DNA from: Paraplanobispora takensis
Lineage (GTDB): Bacteria > Actinomycetota > Actinomycetes > Streptosporangiales > Streptosporangiaceae
Length of the DNA: 64,000 bases
Assembly: GCF_016863195.1 (NCBI RefSeq)
Contig: NZ_BOOK01000008.1
Location: 62,001 to 126,000, forward strand
Direction: 5' to 3'
Shown here: positions 17,338-26,075 of the stretch, piece after piece
Position numbering within the stretch: the stretch's first letter is position 1
How the letters are laid out: the number at the start of each line of letters is the position of its first letter
Translations under genes and position numbers: made by a program
The notes under the pieces: generated by a model
The model's input: the letters and a program-made list of their open reading frames with translations, nothing else
Database searches by the model: none
What the model was told of the DNA's origin: nothing

Positions 17338-18159
17338 TCAGACCCGTCCGGCCGGGACCTGGCAGCCGGGGCACCAGAAGAGGTTGCGGCCGACGAGCGC
17401 CTCGGTGCGCACCTCGCTCTCGCACACCAGGCACGGCATGCCCGAACGGCGGTAGACGTAGACCTCGCCGCCGTGGTCGTCCACCCGGGGCGGGCGGCCC
17501 ATCGCCTCGGGCGTGTGCTCGGGCCGTACCGTGTCGATCCTGCCTGCCCGCACGCCGTCCCGCATGAGGACCACCAGGTCCGCCCAGATCGCCTCCCACT
17601 GCCCGCGGGTCAGCTCCCGGCCCGGCGTGGCCGGGGCGACGCCCTGCCGGAACAGCACCTCGGCCCGGTAGATGTTGCCCACCCCCGCCACCACCGACTG
17701 GTCCATCAGCAGGGCGGCGACGGAGGTGCGGCTGCGGGAGATCCGCCGCCAGGCGAGGCCGGGGTCGGCGTCGGCGCGCAGCGGGTCGGGGCCGAGGCGG
17801 GCGTGCAGGGCCTTGACCTCCTCGGGCTCCAGCAGCTCGCAGGTGTTGGGGCCGCGCAGGTCGGCGTAGTGCCCGTCGCCGGTCAGGCGCAGCCGCACCT
17901 CGCCGACGGGGGCGGGCGCCGGGGTGGGGGCGAAGGCGTACTTGCCGTAGATGCCCAGGTGCACGTGGAGCCAGCGGTCGTCGTCGAAGCCGAGCAGCAG
18001 GTGCTTGCCGTGCGCGTCGGCCTCCCGCAGCACCCGGCCGTCGATCCGCCCGGCCCCGGCGGCGAACCTGCCCTGAGGGCTCTCGGCGCGGAGGGTGCGG
18101 CCGGCGAACAGCCGCCGGTGCTCGGCGGCCAGGCGGTGGATGGTGTGTCCTTCGGGCAT
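17338..18159 (-). CDS. nei: Fpg/Nei-family DNA glycosylase (endonuclease VIII-like)
   Basis: This 273-residue base-excision repair enzyme begins MPEGHTIHRLA; after Met removal, Pro2 is the Schiff-base nucleophile and Glu3 the general acid. GKHLLLGF carries the conserved beta-hairpin Lys. The middle helix-two-turn-helix includes LMDQSVVAGVGNIYRAEVLF. A C-terminal zinc finger (CLVCESE then CPGC) closes the protein. Nei-type enzymes remove oxidised pyrimidines and nick the strand. It is on the same strand as the DUF2809 gene, which ends upstream with an 8-bp gap. Confidence 0.93.
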   Translation of the reverse strand: MPEGHTIHRLAAEHRRLFAGRTLRAESPQGRFAAGAGRIDGRVLREADAHGKHLLLGFDDDRWLHVHLGIYGKYAFAPTPAPAPVGEVRLRLTGDGHYADLRGPNTCELLEPEEVKALHARLGPDPLRADADPGLAWRRISRSRTSVAALLMDQSVVAGVGNIYRAEVLFRQGVAPATPGRELTRGQWEAIWADLVVLMRDGVRAGRIDTVRPEHTPEAMGRPPRVDDHGGEVYVYRRSGMPCLVCESEVRTEALVGRNLFWCPGCQVPAGRV

Positions 18160-18167
18160 GGTGCAGG

Positions 18168-18635
18168 TTATCCGGTCTGCCGGTGCTGTCCGATCTCGGC
18201 GCTGTCCGATCCGCTAGTTTTGTCTGATCTGTCGGCGTCGCCGGGCGGGGGAGCGGCGGGCCCGCGCCGCAGCAGGGCGTGGACGGCCGCGGCCAGGGCG
18301 GCACCGGCGGCGTAGGCGGCCAGGTCGGGCGCGCCGAAGGTGCTGCCGAGCACCAGCCTGGCCAGCGTGCTCGTCTCGGACAGCGCGGCGGGCACCGGGG
18401 TGAGCTGGGCGAATTCCACCGCCCAGCTGAACGCCAGCGCTCCGGCCGCGGCCCTGACCGGCGTGACGCGGGGCCACACGAACACGATCAGCGTGTGGAC
18501 CAGCACGGTGTAGAGGGCGTCCCCGCCGTACTCGCCGAACCAGCCGTCGACGGTCGCGCGCAGGGTCAGCCCGGCGGCGACGGTCAGGACGGCCGCCAGT
18601 GCGGCGGGCAGGCGGGATCGGAGGGCGGCGTGCAC
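18168..18635 (-). CDS. DUF2809 membrane protein
   Basis: This 155-residue protein has four hydrophobic helices (LPAALAAVLTVAAGLTL, ALYTVLVHTLIVFVWP, AAAGALAFSWAVEFAQL, DLAAYAAGAALAAAVHALL). The EFAQL segment and its placement match the small integral membrane family DUF2809, which has no assigned function. The C-terminal 30 residues are hydrophilic. It precedes the nei gene by 8 bp on the same strand. Confidence 0.75.
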   Translation of the reverse strand: MHAALRSRLPAALAAVLTVAAGLTLRATVDGWFGEYGGDALYTVLVHTLIVFVWPRVTPVRAAAGALAFSWAVEFAQLTPVPAALSETSTLARLVLGSTFGAPDLAAYAAGAALAAAVHALLRRGPAAPPPGDADRSDKTSGSDSAEIGQHRQTG

Positions 18636-18703
18636 CGACCCACGATAGCGGCGCGCCCGGTGCGGGAGCCGCCGTCGGGGGAGCCGCCATCAGGAAAGCT
18701 GCC

Positions 18704-18756
18704 GTCAGGGGAGGCGAGTCAGGGGAGGCGAGTCAGGGGAGGCGAGTCAGGGGAGC
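18704..18756. repeat. 14-bp tandem repeat, three full copies plus part
   Basis: GTCAGGGGAGGCGA is repeated exactly at 18704, 18718 and 18732, with a partial copy from 18746. The RhaM-like gene's stop codon (18747-18749) lies in the partial copy, so the array forms the start of its 3' untranslated region. Confidence 0.85.
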
Positions 18757-19061
18757 CGCCACACCGCAGGGAGGGTCTTGGCTCCGCCCTCGCCGGAGTA
18801 GTCGTGCGAGACCTCCAGCAGCTCGCCCATCCGGGCCTGCCAGGCGATGTTGACCGGCAGATCGGCCAGGGAGGCCAGCAGCGCCTCGTAGTCGTCGCAC
18901 TCGATGAGGTGGAACAGCTCCGGACCGCTGCGCCAGATCGTCCACTCGTGCGCGCCGGCCCGCCGGATCGCCTCCACCAGCTCGGCGGGGACCTCCCGGT
19001 GGGCCTGCTCGTACTCCCGCTCCCTGCCCGGCCTGATCCGGGTGTGCAACGCCACGCGCAT
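18747..19061 (-). CDS. L-rhamnose mutarotase-like (DUF718) protein
   Basis: This 104-residue single-domain protein has the dimeric alpha/beta-barrel fold of the RhaM family. Segments RIRPGREREYEQAH, AGAHEWTIWR, LFHLIECDDYEALL and VNIAWQARM follow the RhaM pattern. Characterised members interconvert alpha and beta anomers of rhamnose. No rhamnose genes are nearby, so the sugar is uncertain. The stop codon lies in a 14-bp tandem repeat. Confidence 0.85.
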   Translation of the reverse strand: MRVALHTRIRPGREREYEQAHREVPAELVEAIRRAGAHEWTIWRSGPELFHLIECDDYEALLASLADLPVNIAWQARMGELLEVSHDYSGEGGAKTLPAVWRLP

Positions 19062-19123
19062 GCGCTACCTCCGTTGGTCGAAGACCGTTATAGCAGTCAT
19101 CCGACCAATCTTGCCTTTCGGGT

Positions 19124-20425
19124 TCAGGGCAGCGGAGGCAGGCGGGAGCCGTACAGCCAGGCCGCGAAGAACGACTCGGGCGAGCGCGGATCGTACTGCC
19201 GGGCGAGGTCGACGAACATCTCCGTGGTGACGGACCCGTGCCGGTTCTCCGTCGTCCACGTGCGCAGCAGTGAGAAGAACGCCAGATCGCCGAGGTAGGT
19301 GCGCAGGGCGTGCAGCGCCAGGGCGCCCCGCTTGTAGACGCGGTCGTCGAACAGGTCGCGCACGCCGGGGTCGGCGAGCACGAGGTCCTGGGGGAGGGCG
19401 GAGAGCTGGCGGTGCCAGTGGGCGGCGTGCGCGGTGGTCGACGGACCGCCGGAGACCTCCGACCACATCCACTCCGCGTAGGTGGCGAACCCCTCGTGCA
19501 GCCAGATGTCCCGCCAGTCGGCCGCCGTCAGGCTGTTGCCGAACCACTGGTGCGCCAGCTCGTGGGCGACCAGCCGTTCCTCGCCCCGCGCGCCGTCCAC
19601 GTGGTTCGAGCCGAAGATCGACATGCCCTGCGCCTCGACCGGGATCTCCAGCTCGTCCTCGGTCACCACGACGGTGTAGGAGGCGAACGGGTAGGGGCCG
19701 AACCGCTCGGTGAACAGGGCCATCATCCGGTCCTGGCGCCCGAAGTCGTTGCGCGCGCGGGCGCCGAGCCTGCCGGGATGGAACAGGCGCATCCGGGGCC
19801 CGAGCTCCGTCGGCTGGTAGCGGCCGATCTGCACGCTCGCCAGGTAGGTCGCCATGGGCTCGGCCTGCTCGTACACCCACCGGACGGCCGAGGCCGCCCG
19901 CCGCCTGCCCGCCAGTTCCCCGTTGGCGACCACCGTGTACGCCGCGGGGGCGGTGATCTCGATCCGGTAGGAGGCCTTGTCGTCCGGCCGGTCGTTGCAG
20001 GGGAACCACGAGGGGGCCCCGATCGGCTGGCTGGCCACGATCACGCCGTCGTCGAGCTGCTCCCAGCCGAGCTCCCCCCAGTGGCTGGAGACCGGCCGGG
20101 GCGCGCCCGAGTAGTGGACCTCGACGGTGAACGGCCCCGGCCCGGGGCCCGGCCGCTTGGGCGTGAGGTGGAGCTTGCCGGCGCGATGGGTGAAACGCAC
20201 CGCGCGGCCGTCGACCAGCACCGCGCTCACCCGGAAGGCGCCGAGGTCCAGGGAGAGACGCTCCAGCGGCCGGGAGGCGGTCGCCGACAACCGGGCGATG
20301 CCGCTCAGCCGGTTGGAGGTGATGCGGTAGTCCAGGAAGAGGTCGTAGTGCCCGACCCGGTAGCCGTCGTCGCCGTGCGCCGGAAAGTAGGGGCGTCGGG
20401 TGGTGGTGCTCTGAACCTGACTCAC
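19124..20425 (-). CDS. M1-family zinc metallopeptidase, coupled to the NRPS-like gene
   Basis: This is a 433-residue M1 aminopeptidase-like protein, about half the usual length because the C-terminal helical domain is missing. The N-terminal beta domain has YDLFLDYRI and FPCNDRPDDKASYRIEI. The catalytic site is HELAHQWFG with the third zinc ligand in WLHEGFATYAEW. The exopeptidase GAMEN motif is replaced by VEAQGMS. GTG 20425 is chosen because it overlaps the stop of the upstream synthetase gene in GTGA, with AAAGGA close ahead; an in-frame ATG at 20449 would overlap further. There is no signal peptide. The tight coupling suggests a role linked to the synthetase product, such as processing or resistance. 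Confidence 0.9.
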   Translation of the reverse strand: MSQVQSTTTRRPYFPAHGDDGYRVGHYDLFLDYRITSNRLSGIARLSATASRPLERLSLDLGAFRVSAVLVDGRAVRFTHRAGKLHLTPKRPGPGPGPFTVEVHYSGAPRPVSSHWGELGWEQLDDGVIVASQPIGAPSWFPCNDRPDDKASYRIEITAPAAYTVVANGELAGRRRAASAVRWVYEQAEPMATYLASVQIGRYQPTELGPRMRLFHPGRLGARARNDFGRQDRMMALFTERFGPYPFASYTVVVTEDELEIPVEAQGMSIFGSNHVDGARGEERLVAHELAHQWFGNSLTAADWRDIWLHEGFATYAEWMWSEVSGGPSTTAHAAHWHRQLSALPQDLVLADPGVRDLFDDRVYKRGALALHALRTYLGDLAFFSLLRTWTTENRHGSVTTEMFVDLARQYDPRSPESFFAAWLYGSRLPPLP

Positions 20426-23400
20426 GTCCTTTGGGTACGCGCCGTCCATGCTGCGATCGGGTTGCCGAACCAGCGCGTCCCCCGGGGCACGGACTCGCCG
20501 CGCATCACCAGGGACGCCGGGCCGACCGTGGTGTTCTCGCCGATCGCCGCCGCGGGCAGGATCACCCCGTGCGGGCCGAGCGTCGCGCCGTTCCGCAGGA
20601 GGACAGTATCGATGCTCATGACCCGGTCGTGGAACAGGTGGGTCTGCAGAACGCATCCCCGGTTGACCGACACGCCGTCGCCCAGGGAGACCAGGTCGAT
20701 CTCCGGCAGCCAGTAGGTCTCGCACCACACGCCCCGGCCGATCCGCGCGCCCATCGAGCGCAGCCAGGCGTTGAACGGGGCCGTCCCCAGCCACGGCCGG
20801 GCGAACCACGGGGCGGCCAGCACCTCCACGAAGTTGTCGGCGAGCTCGTTGCGCCACACGAAAGGGCTCCACAGCGGCCGGTCACCGGCCGAGATCCGCC
20901 CGACGAGCACCCACTTGGCGGCCGTGGTGACCGCCGCGGCGAGCACGCCCGCGCCCGCCGCCACGATCCCGGCCGACAGGGCCGCGGCCGCGAAGCCGTA
21001 CATCGAGGTGATCCACGCCAGCGCCGCGGCCACGAGCACGGCCAGCGCGAGCGTGCCCATCGCCGGCAGGAGCCTGCACAGCTCCACCGCGGCGCGGGCG
21101 GCCTTCAGGTGCGCCGGCGGGTCGTAGGTGCGGCTGCGGTCGGTCTCCCCGGCGGTGCGGCGCAGCTCGACCGGGGGCATGCCGAGGTAGGACGATCCGG
21201 CCCTGGCCTTCTTCGGGGCGGCCGACAGCACCGCGACCAGCCCGTCCTTGGGGACCTTGCGGCCGGGCGCGGTCATCCCGGAGTTGCCGAGGAAGGCGCG
21301 CTTGCCGATCCGCACCCGGCCCACCCGGAAGAACCCGCCCTCCAGCTCGTACGGCGCGACCATCGTGTCGTCGGCCAGGAAGGCCCCCTCGCCGACCGAG
21401 GTCATCGACGGCAGCGCCAGCACCGTGGACAGCTCGGCGTCCCGGCCGACCTTCATGCCCAGGGCGCGCAGCCACACGGGGGTGGCCATGCTCGCGTACA
21501 GCGGGAAGAGCCAGCTGCGCGCCATGGACATCAGGCGGCCGGTGGCCCACGCCTGCCAGGCCTGGCGGCCGTGCACCGGGTGCAGCCCGGCGCTCAGCCC
21601 GATCGACAGCAGCCGCACCGTCACCAGGACGGTCAGCGCGAAGGCCGCCATGGAGGCGACGGTGGCCAGCGGTACGGCGTACAGAACCTCGGTGAGGGTG
21701 GTGCCGCGCGCCAGCAGCAGCAGGCCGGGTACGGCGGCGGCCAGCGGCAGGAGCCCGAGCGCCAGCGCGGAGACCCCGTAGACCGCCTCCCAGCGCCGGG
21801 AGCGCGGGGGACGGTCCGCGAACTGACGCGCCTTGCCGGTCCGCACGGCCGGCACCCCCGCCCAGCGCTGCCCGGACGGCACCGCGCCGGCCACCGCGGA
21901 ACCCGGCAGGATCTGGGCGTTCTTGCCGACGCGCGCGCCGGGCAGGAGCGTGGAGCGGGCGCCGACCGTGGCGCCCGCGCCGATCCTGATCTCGCCGACG
22001 TGCACCAGGTCGCCGTCGACCCAGTAGCCGCTCAGGTCCACCTCGGGCTCGACCGCGGCGTTCCTGCCCAGCCTGAGCATGCCGGTGATCGGCGGCGCGG
22101 AGTGCAGGTCCGCGTCGGCCCCGACCTGGGCGCCCAGCGCGCGGGCGTAGTGGGTGAGCCAGGGGGCGCTGGAGATCTCGGCCACGCCCAGCCGTTCGGC
22201 CAGCCGCTCGGCGAACCACAGCCTCAGGTGGACCGCCCCGCCCCGGGGATGGGTGCCCGGACGCAGGCCGCGCAGCAGCGACCGCGCCCCGGCCGCGGCC
22301 AGGGCGATCCGCCCGGCGGGGGTGACGAACAGCAGGGCGCCCAGCGCGATCTGCCACCACGGCGCGGTCGGCGCCCACGAAACGCCGGAGAGGTTGCCGA
22401 ACACGGCCAGGCCGACCACCCAGCGCAGCGCGCCCACGGTCAGCAGCGGCACGGTGAGCGCGGCCTGCGCGATCGCGGCCCGGCGCGGCATCGGCGCGAC
22501 GGCCCGCTCCTCGCCCGCGGCCTGCGGGGCCTGCGGCGCGCCCAGGTGCGCGGCGAGCTCGCCGAGCGTCGGGTTGTCGTAGACGTCGCCGACGGTCACC
22601 GCCGGATAGCGCTCGCGCAGCGCCGCCACCAGCCGGGCCGCGGCCAGGCTGGTCCCGCCCTCGGCGAAGAAGTCGCCCGCGGTGACGCCGAGGACGTCGC
22701 GCCAGCGCTCCACCACCCACGGGTCGGCGTCCGCGGCGGCGTCCGGGCCGCTCTCCTGTACGGCGGAGCCGGGCAGCGGCCACGGCAGGGCGTCCCGGTC
22801 GATCTTGCCGGAGGTGCGGGTCGGCAGGGCGTCCACCAGCGCGATCCGCGGCACCAGCGCGGCGGGCAGCGCCTCGCGCAGCCGGTCCCCGGCCTCCCGC
22901 TGGTCGAAGTCCTCGCCCGCCACGACGTACCCGACGAGCAGCTGGTGCCCGCCGCCGGTCGTGCGGACCGCGGCGGCCGCGCCGGAGACCCCGGGCAGCG
23001 CCTGCAGGGCGGCGTCCACCTCGCCCAGCTCGATCCGGCGCCCGCCGAGCTTGACCTGCTCGTCGGCCCGCCCGCAGAAGAGCAGCCCCTCGGGCTCGGC
23101 CCGGACGAGGTCGCCGCTGCGGTAGGCCCGTTCCCAGCCGAGGGACTCCAGCGGGGCGTACTTCTCGGCGTCCTTGACGGGGTCGAGATAGCGGGCCAGG
23201 CCCACTCCGCCGATGACCAGCTCACCGGTCCCGCCCATGGCGACCGGTTCGCCGTCCTGGCCCACGACGGCCAGGTCCCACCCGTCCAGCGGCAGCCCGA
23301 TCCTGACCGGTCCCTGCCCGGTCAGCGGCGCCGCGCAGGCCACCACCGTCGCCTCGGTGGGGCCGTAGGTGTTCCACACCTCGCGTCCCGGTACGGCCAG

Positions 23401-24279
23401 CCGCTCGGCCAGCTCGGGCGGGCAGGCCTCGCCGCCGAAGATCAGCAGCCGGACGTCGTCGAGGGTCTCGGCCGGCCACAGGGCCGCCAGCGTCGGCACC
23501 GTCGACACGACCGTGATGCCCATCTCGACCAGCCACGGCCCGAGGTCCATGCCGGTGCGCACCAGCGCGCGGGGCGCGGCGACCAGGCAGGCCCCGTACC
23601 GCCAGGCCAGCCACATCTCCTCGCAGGAGGCGTCGAAGGCCACCGAGAGACCGGCCAGCACCCGGTCGCCGGGGCCGATGGGCTCGTGCTGCAGGAACAG
23701 CCCCGCCTCGGCGTCCACGAACGCCGCCGCGCTGCGGTGACTGACCGCCACGCCCTTGGGCTTGCCGGTCGAGCCGGAGGTGAAGATGATCCACGCGTCG
23801 TCGTCCGGGCCCGGCCGCTCGGCCGCGGCGGCCTGCCGGCTCCACGGGTCGTGGACGACGATCTTCTCGCCCTCGGTGATGACCGCGGCGACCCGCGCCT
23901 CGGAGAAGACCAGCTCCGCCCGCTCGTCGGGGTCGTCGGCGTCCACCGGCACGTAGGCCGCTCCCGCGGTGAGCACGGCCAGGATGGCGACGTAGAGACC
24001 GGTCGTGCCCGACGGCACCCGCACCCCGACCCGGTCGCCGCGGCCGATGCCCGCCTGCCGCAGCTCACCGGCGAGCCGCTCGGCCTCGGCGCGCAGGCCG
24101 AGATAGTCCAGGCGGATCCGCCCGTCGTCCAGGGCGGTGGCGCCGGGACAGCGCCGGACGGTCTCGTCGAGGACATCGAGCAGCGTCCGCGTGGCGGGGG
24201 CCGGCCCTCCGGGGAAGAGCGCCCGCGCAGGCGTGGGCTTCACGGGCGCATGCTCGATGAGGGCGGGGGCTGAGTGCAA
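20422..24279 (-). CDS. Pls/PosA-type NRPS-like synthetase (A-T-membrane terminal domain)
   Basis: This protein has 1285 residues. Residues of about 30-500 are an adenylation domain: FTSGSTGKPKG (166-176), NTYGPTEAT (303-311), YRSGDLVR, GRADEQVKLGGRRIELGE, and the A10 Lys in TSGKIDR (492). A carrier domain follows, with the phosphopantetheine Ser544 in GGTSL. From about residue 600 the chain alternates transmembrane helices with left-handed beta-helix segments, ending in VSVNRGC and GPHGVILPAAAIGENT. This is the terminal domain of epsilon-poly-lysine synthetases (Pls) and relatives. There is no condensation or thioesterase domain. By-eye comparison with PheA gives a pocket code near D-A-E-S-I-G-T-V-V-K, close to the lysine code D-A-E-S-I-G-S-V-A-K. 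It may make a lysine-like homopolymer or isopeptide at the membrane. Confidence 0.9.
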   Translation of the reverse strand: MHSAPALIEHAPVKPTPARALFPGGPAPATRTLLDVLDETVRRCPGATALDDGRIRLDYLGLRAEAERLAGELRQAGIGRGDRVGVRVPSGTTGLYVAILAVLTAGAAYVPVDADDPDERAELVFSEARVAAVITEGEKIVVHDPWSRQAAAAERPGPDDDAWIIFTSGSTGKPKGVAVSHRSAAAFVDAEAGLFLQHEPIGPGDRVLAGLSVAFDASCEEMWLAWRYGACLVAAPRALVRTGMDLGPWLVEMGITVVSTVPTLAALWPAETLDDVRLLIFGGEACPPELAERLAVPGREVWNTYGPTEATVVACAAPLTGQGPVRIGLPLDGWDLAVVGQDGEPVAMGGTGELVIGGVGLARYLDPVKDAEKYAPLESLGWERAYRSGDLVRAEPEGLLFCGRADEQVKLGGRRIELGEVDAALQALPGVSGAAAAVRTTGGGHQLLVGYVVAGEDFDQREAGDRLREALPAALVPRIALVDALPTRTSGKIDRDALPWPLPGSAVQESGPDAAADADPWVVERWRDVLGVTAGDFFAEGGTSLAAARLVAALRERYPAVTVGDVYDNPTLGELAAHLGAPQAPQAAGEERAVAPMPRRAAIAQAALTVPLLTVGALRWVVGLAVFGNLSGVSWAPTAPWWQIALGALLFVTPAGRIALAAAGARSLLRGLRPGTHPRGGAVHLRLWFAERLAERLGVAEISSAPWLTHYARALGAQVGADADLHSAPPITGMLRLGRNAAVEPEVDLSGYWVDGDLVHVGEIRIGAGATVGARSTLLPGARVGKNAQILPGSAVAGAVPSGQRWAGVPAVRTGKARQFADRPPRSRRWEAVYGVSALALGLLPLAAAVPGLLLLARGTTLTEVLYAVPLATVASMAAFALTVLVTVRLLSIGLSAGLHPVHGRQAWQAWATGRLMSMARSWLFPLYASMATPVWLRALGMKVGRDAELSTVLALPSMTSVGEGAFLADDTMVAPYELEGGFFRVGRVRIGKRAFLGNSGMTAPGRKVPKDGLVAVLSAAPKKARAGSSYLGMPPVELRRTAGETDRSRTYDPPAHLKAARAAVELCRLLPAMGTLALAVLVAAALAWITSMYGFAAAALSAGIVAAGAGVLAAAVTTAAKWVLVGRISAGDRPLWSPFVWRNELADNFVEVLAAPWFARPWLGTAPFNAWLRSMGARIGRGVWCETYWLPEIDLVSLGDGVSVNRGCVLQTHLFHDRVMSIDTVLLRNGATLGPHGVILPAAAIGENTTVGPASLVMRGESVPRGTRWFGNPIAAWTARTQRT

Positions 24280-24552
24280 AACGGTTCTCCAGGTCGCATG
24301 ATCGTGACTCCCGTCAGATTGCGCGCGGTCTCATGCCGGCCTGGGACGCCACTCGCTGCCTCATACCTCAACGGCGACCGGCGGCGTGGCTATTCCTGTG
24401 CCTGAAGTGAGATTCCTCATCTTGCGATTATGCTGCGCTGTAATGGCGTAGCTACTCAAAGTGATATAGCATCATTCCCGGGTAAATAGCCAGAAACCTC
24501 CCATCTGTGTGGTTAGCACGCATTTACCGTTCTTCCGAGGAAGTTGGTCGCT

Positions 24553-25014
24553 ATGGGAAGTCTTGCCTTTTCCGAGGCTGGTCCTGCCGCTGCGGTCCCG
24601 CCGGTGCTCATGCCGCCTGCCGCGCTCCCGCCGGAGATAGAACCCGTGCGGCCACTCCCTCCCGCGTCCCTGCCCCCGGCCGTCCTCCCCTCACGCGCCG
24701 TCGACCTGAAGCTCGTGGTCGGCTCCGGTACGGAGCAGACGATCGTCACACTCGTCGGAGACCTGACGATGTCGACGGCCTGCATCCTCGGCGGCGTGCT
24801 GACCGAGCTGGTGGACGAGGGCCACCGCTTCCTCATCCTCGACGCCAGCGCGCTCGACTCCTGCGACGGCGCCGGATGGAACCTGCTGCTGGGCATCCGC
24901 TGGCGGCTCGCCACGGTCTCCGGCCACCTGAGAATCATCGGACTGCCTCCACGGCTGGCGCGTCTGTGCACCCAGATGGAGCTGGCCGAGGTGTTCGGAG
25001 TCGGCGCGGCCTAG
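24553..25014 (+). CDS. STAS-domain protein, anti-sigma factor antagonist-like
   Basis: This protein has about 153 residues. ATG 24553 follows GAGGAA at about 24536-24541; a TTG at 24544 is also possible. Residues 1-55 are a Pro/Ala-rich linker. Residues of about 58-150 form a STAS domain: VTLVGDLTMSTACIL, then FLILDASALDSCDGAGWNLLL, where the Ser (DSCDGAG) sits where SpoIIAA-type antagonists are phosphorylated. Such proteins release sigma factors from anti-sigma kinases by partner switching. No kinase or phosphatase partner is nearby. The 270-bp upstream region (24280-24552) is AT-rich from about 24400, with tgatatagcatcat-like sequence, and probably holds its promoter. Confidence 0.85.
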   Translation: MGSLAFSEAGPAAAVPPVLMPPAALPPEIEPVRPLPPASLPPAVLPSRAVDLKLVVGSGTEQTIVTLVGDLTMSTACILGGVLTELVDEGHRFLILDASALDSCDGAGWNLLLGIRWRLATVSGHLRIIGLPPRLARLCTQMELAEVFGVGAA

Positions 25015-25024
25015 AGTGCGTTTT

Positions 25025-25054
25025 TCCGGATCCTCGCCGTAGCGGGGATCCGGA
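25025..25054. terminator. Strong hairpin between convergent genes
   Basis: A 13-bp stem with one G-T pair (left arm TCCGGATCCTCGC at 25025-25037) and a CGTA loop lies between the convergent STAS and GNAT genes. A run of six T precedes it on the plus strand, but no U-tract follows it in either transcript. It could still end transcription from both sides, as U-less hairpins do in actinobacteria. Confidence 0.55.
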
Positions 25055-25103
25055 GAACACACCCCGGACGGGTGAATCCCGGACCCGTCTGTCGTTCCGA
25101 GGC

Positions 25104-25940
25104 TCACTCCTGGTCGAAGTAGACCATCGCGTGGTCGCCGACGGGCCGGTAACCCAGGGCCTGGTAGATCGAGTTCGAGGTGGGGTTGGCCAGGTCGGTG
25201 AAGAGCAGCACGTACCCGGCTCCCCGCTCCAGGGCGATCCGCGTGGCGGCGTGGGTCACGGCGGCGCCGTACCCGCGCCGCCGGAAACCCGGCGGGGTGT
25301 AGACGGGACCGATACGCGACATCCCGGCGATCGGCGTGGAGAACCCGGCCAGCGCCACCGGCGACCGGGCGGCCTCCCACAGCACCAGCTCCCGGTCGAG
25401 GATCCGGGTCTCCACCCGGGCGGCGATGTCGTCGTCGAGACCGCCGGGCTCGGCCTCGGCGAAGAACGCGTGGTGCCATCCGGCGACCAGGTCGAGATCG
25501 TCGCGATCGGCCAGGCGGGCGGTCCCGGCGGTCCCGGCGGCCGCGGCGTCCCGGAGCGTGCCCAGGCGGTACAGCCGCATGGACATCCGCTCCCGCGCGG
25601 GCCTGCCCCACGCCGCGGCGAACGACTCGACCTGGGGCACGGGCCCGTCCACACCCGACAGATCACGACCACGCAGCGCCTCGGCGAGCGGGGCCACCGC
25701 CTCATCGGGCAGATCGGACAGCAGGAGCGGATAGGGAGGAGTGTGCAGCGCGACGCCGCACACCTCCCGGCCGGATCCGCCGGAGACCAGCCAGCCCAGG
25801 AGCACCCCGTCACTCCACACCCCGCGGCGCATCCGCGCCAGCACGGTCAGCGGCACCGTGGCGCGCACCGGGTCACCGCGGAGCCATTCCTCGGCCGCCG
25901 CGGGGAAGTCGGTGACGTCCGTGGCGAAGAGCCACCTCAT
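25104..25940 (-). CDS. GNAT-family N-acetyltransferase
   Basis: This 278-residue protein starts at ATG 25940. The first 130 residues are a variable region (WLFATDVTDFPAAAEEWL) common in two-part GNAT proteins of actinobacteria. The C-terminal half is the acetyltransferase, with IGPVYTPPGFRRRGYGAAVT as the acetyl-CoA loop and LLFTDLANPTSNSIYQALGY as the following motif. The substrate is unknown. It converges with the STAS gene at the hairpin. Confidence 0.85.
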   Translation of the reverse strand: MRWLFATDVTDFPAAAEEWLRGDPVRATVPLTVLARMRRGVWSDGVLLGWLVSGGSGREVCGVALHTPPYPLLLSDLPDEAVAPLAEALRGRDLSGVDGPVPQVESFAAAWGRPARERMSMRLYRLGTLRDAAAAGTAGTARLADRDDLDLVAGWHHAFFAEAEPGGLDDDIAARVETRILDRELVLWEAARSPVALAGFSTPIAGMSRIGPVYTPPGFRRRGYGAAVTHAATRIALERGAGYVLLFTDLANPTSNSIYQALGYRPVGDHAMVYFDQE

Positions 25941-26075
25941 GCCCGAAGTGTGCCACCGCCCACCCGACGAGGCGAGCCCCCTTCGCAAGAGCCGTCACGG
26001 AGCGAGCAGGGGACCCGTCGCGGAGGTCATCCCGCCAGGGCGCCCCTGTCCGGGATCATCACAGAATCCTGTTGA

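Noticed and set aside
20431-24273. 1280-codon open frame on the plus strand opposite the NRPS-like gene
   Set aside because: It is an antisense frame kept open by GC-rich codon use. The translation is Gly/Arg/Gln/His-rich with no domain, while the minus strand has complete adenylation and carrier motifs.
24507-26075. 522-codon plus-strand frame across the STAS and GNAT genes
   Set aside because: It crosses two well-supported genes and the hairpin at 25025, and has low-complexity composition.
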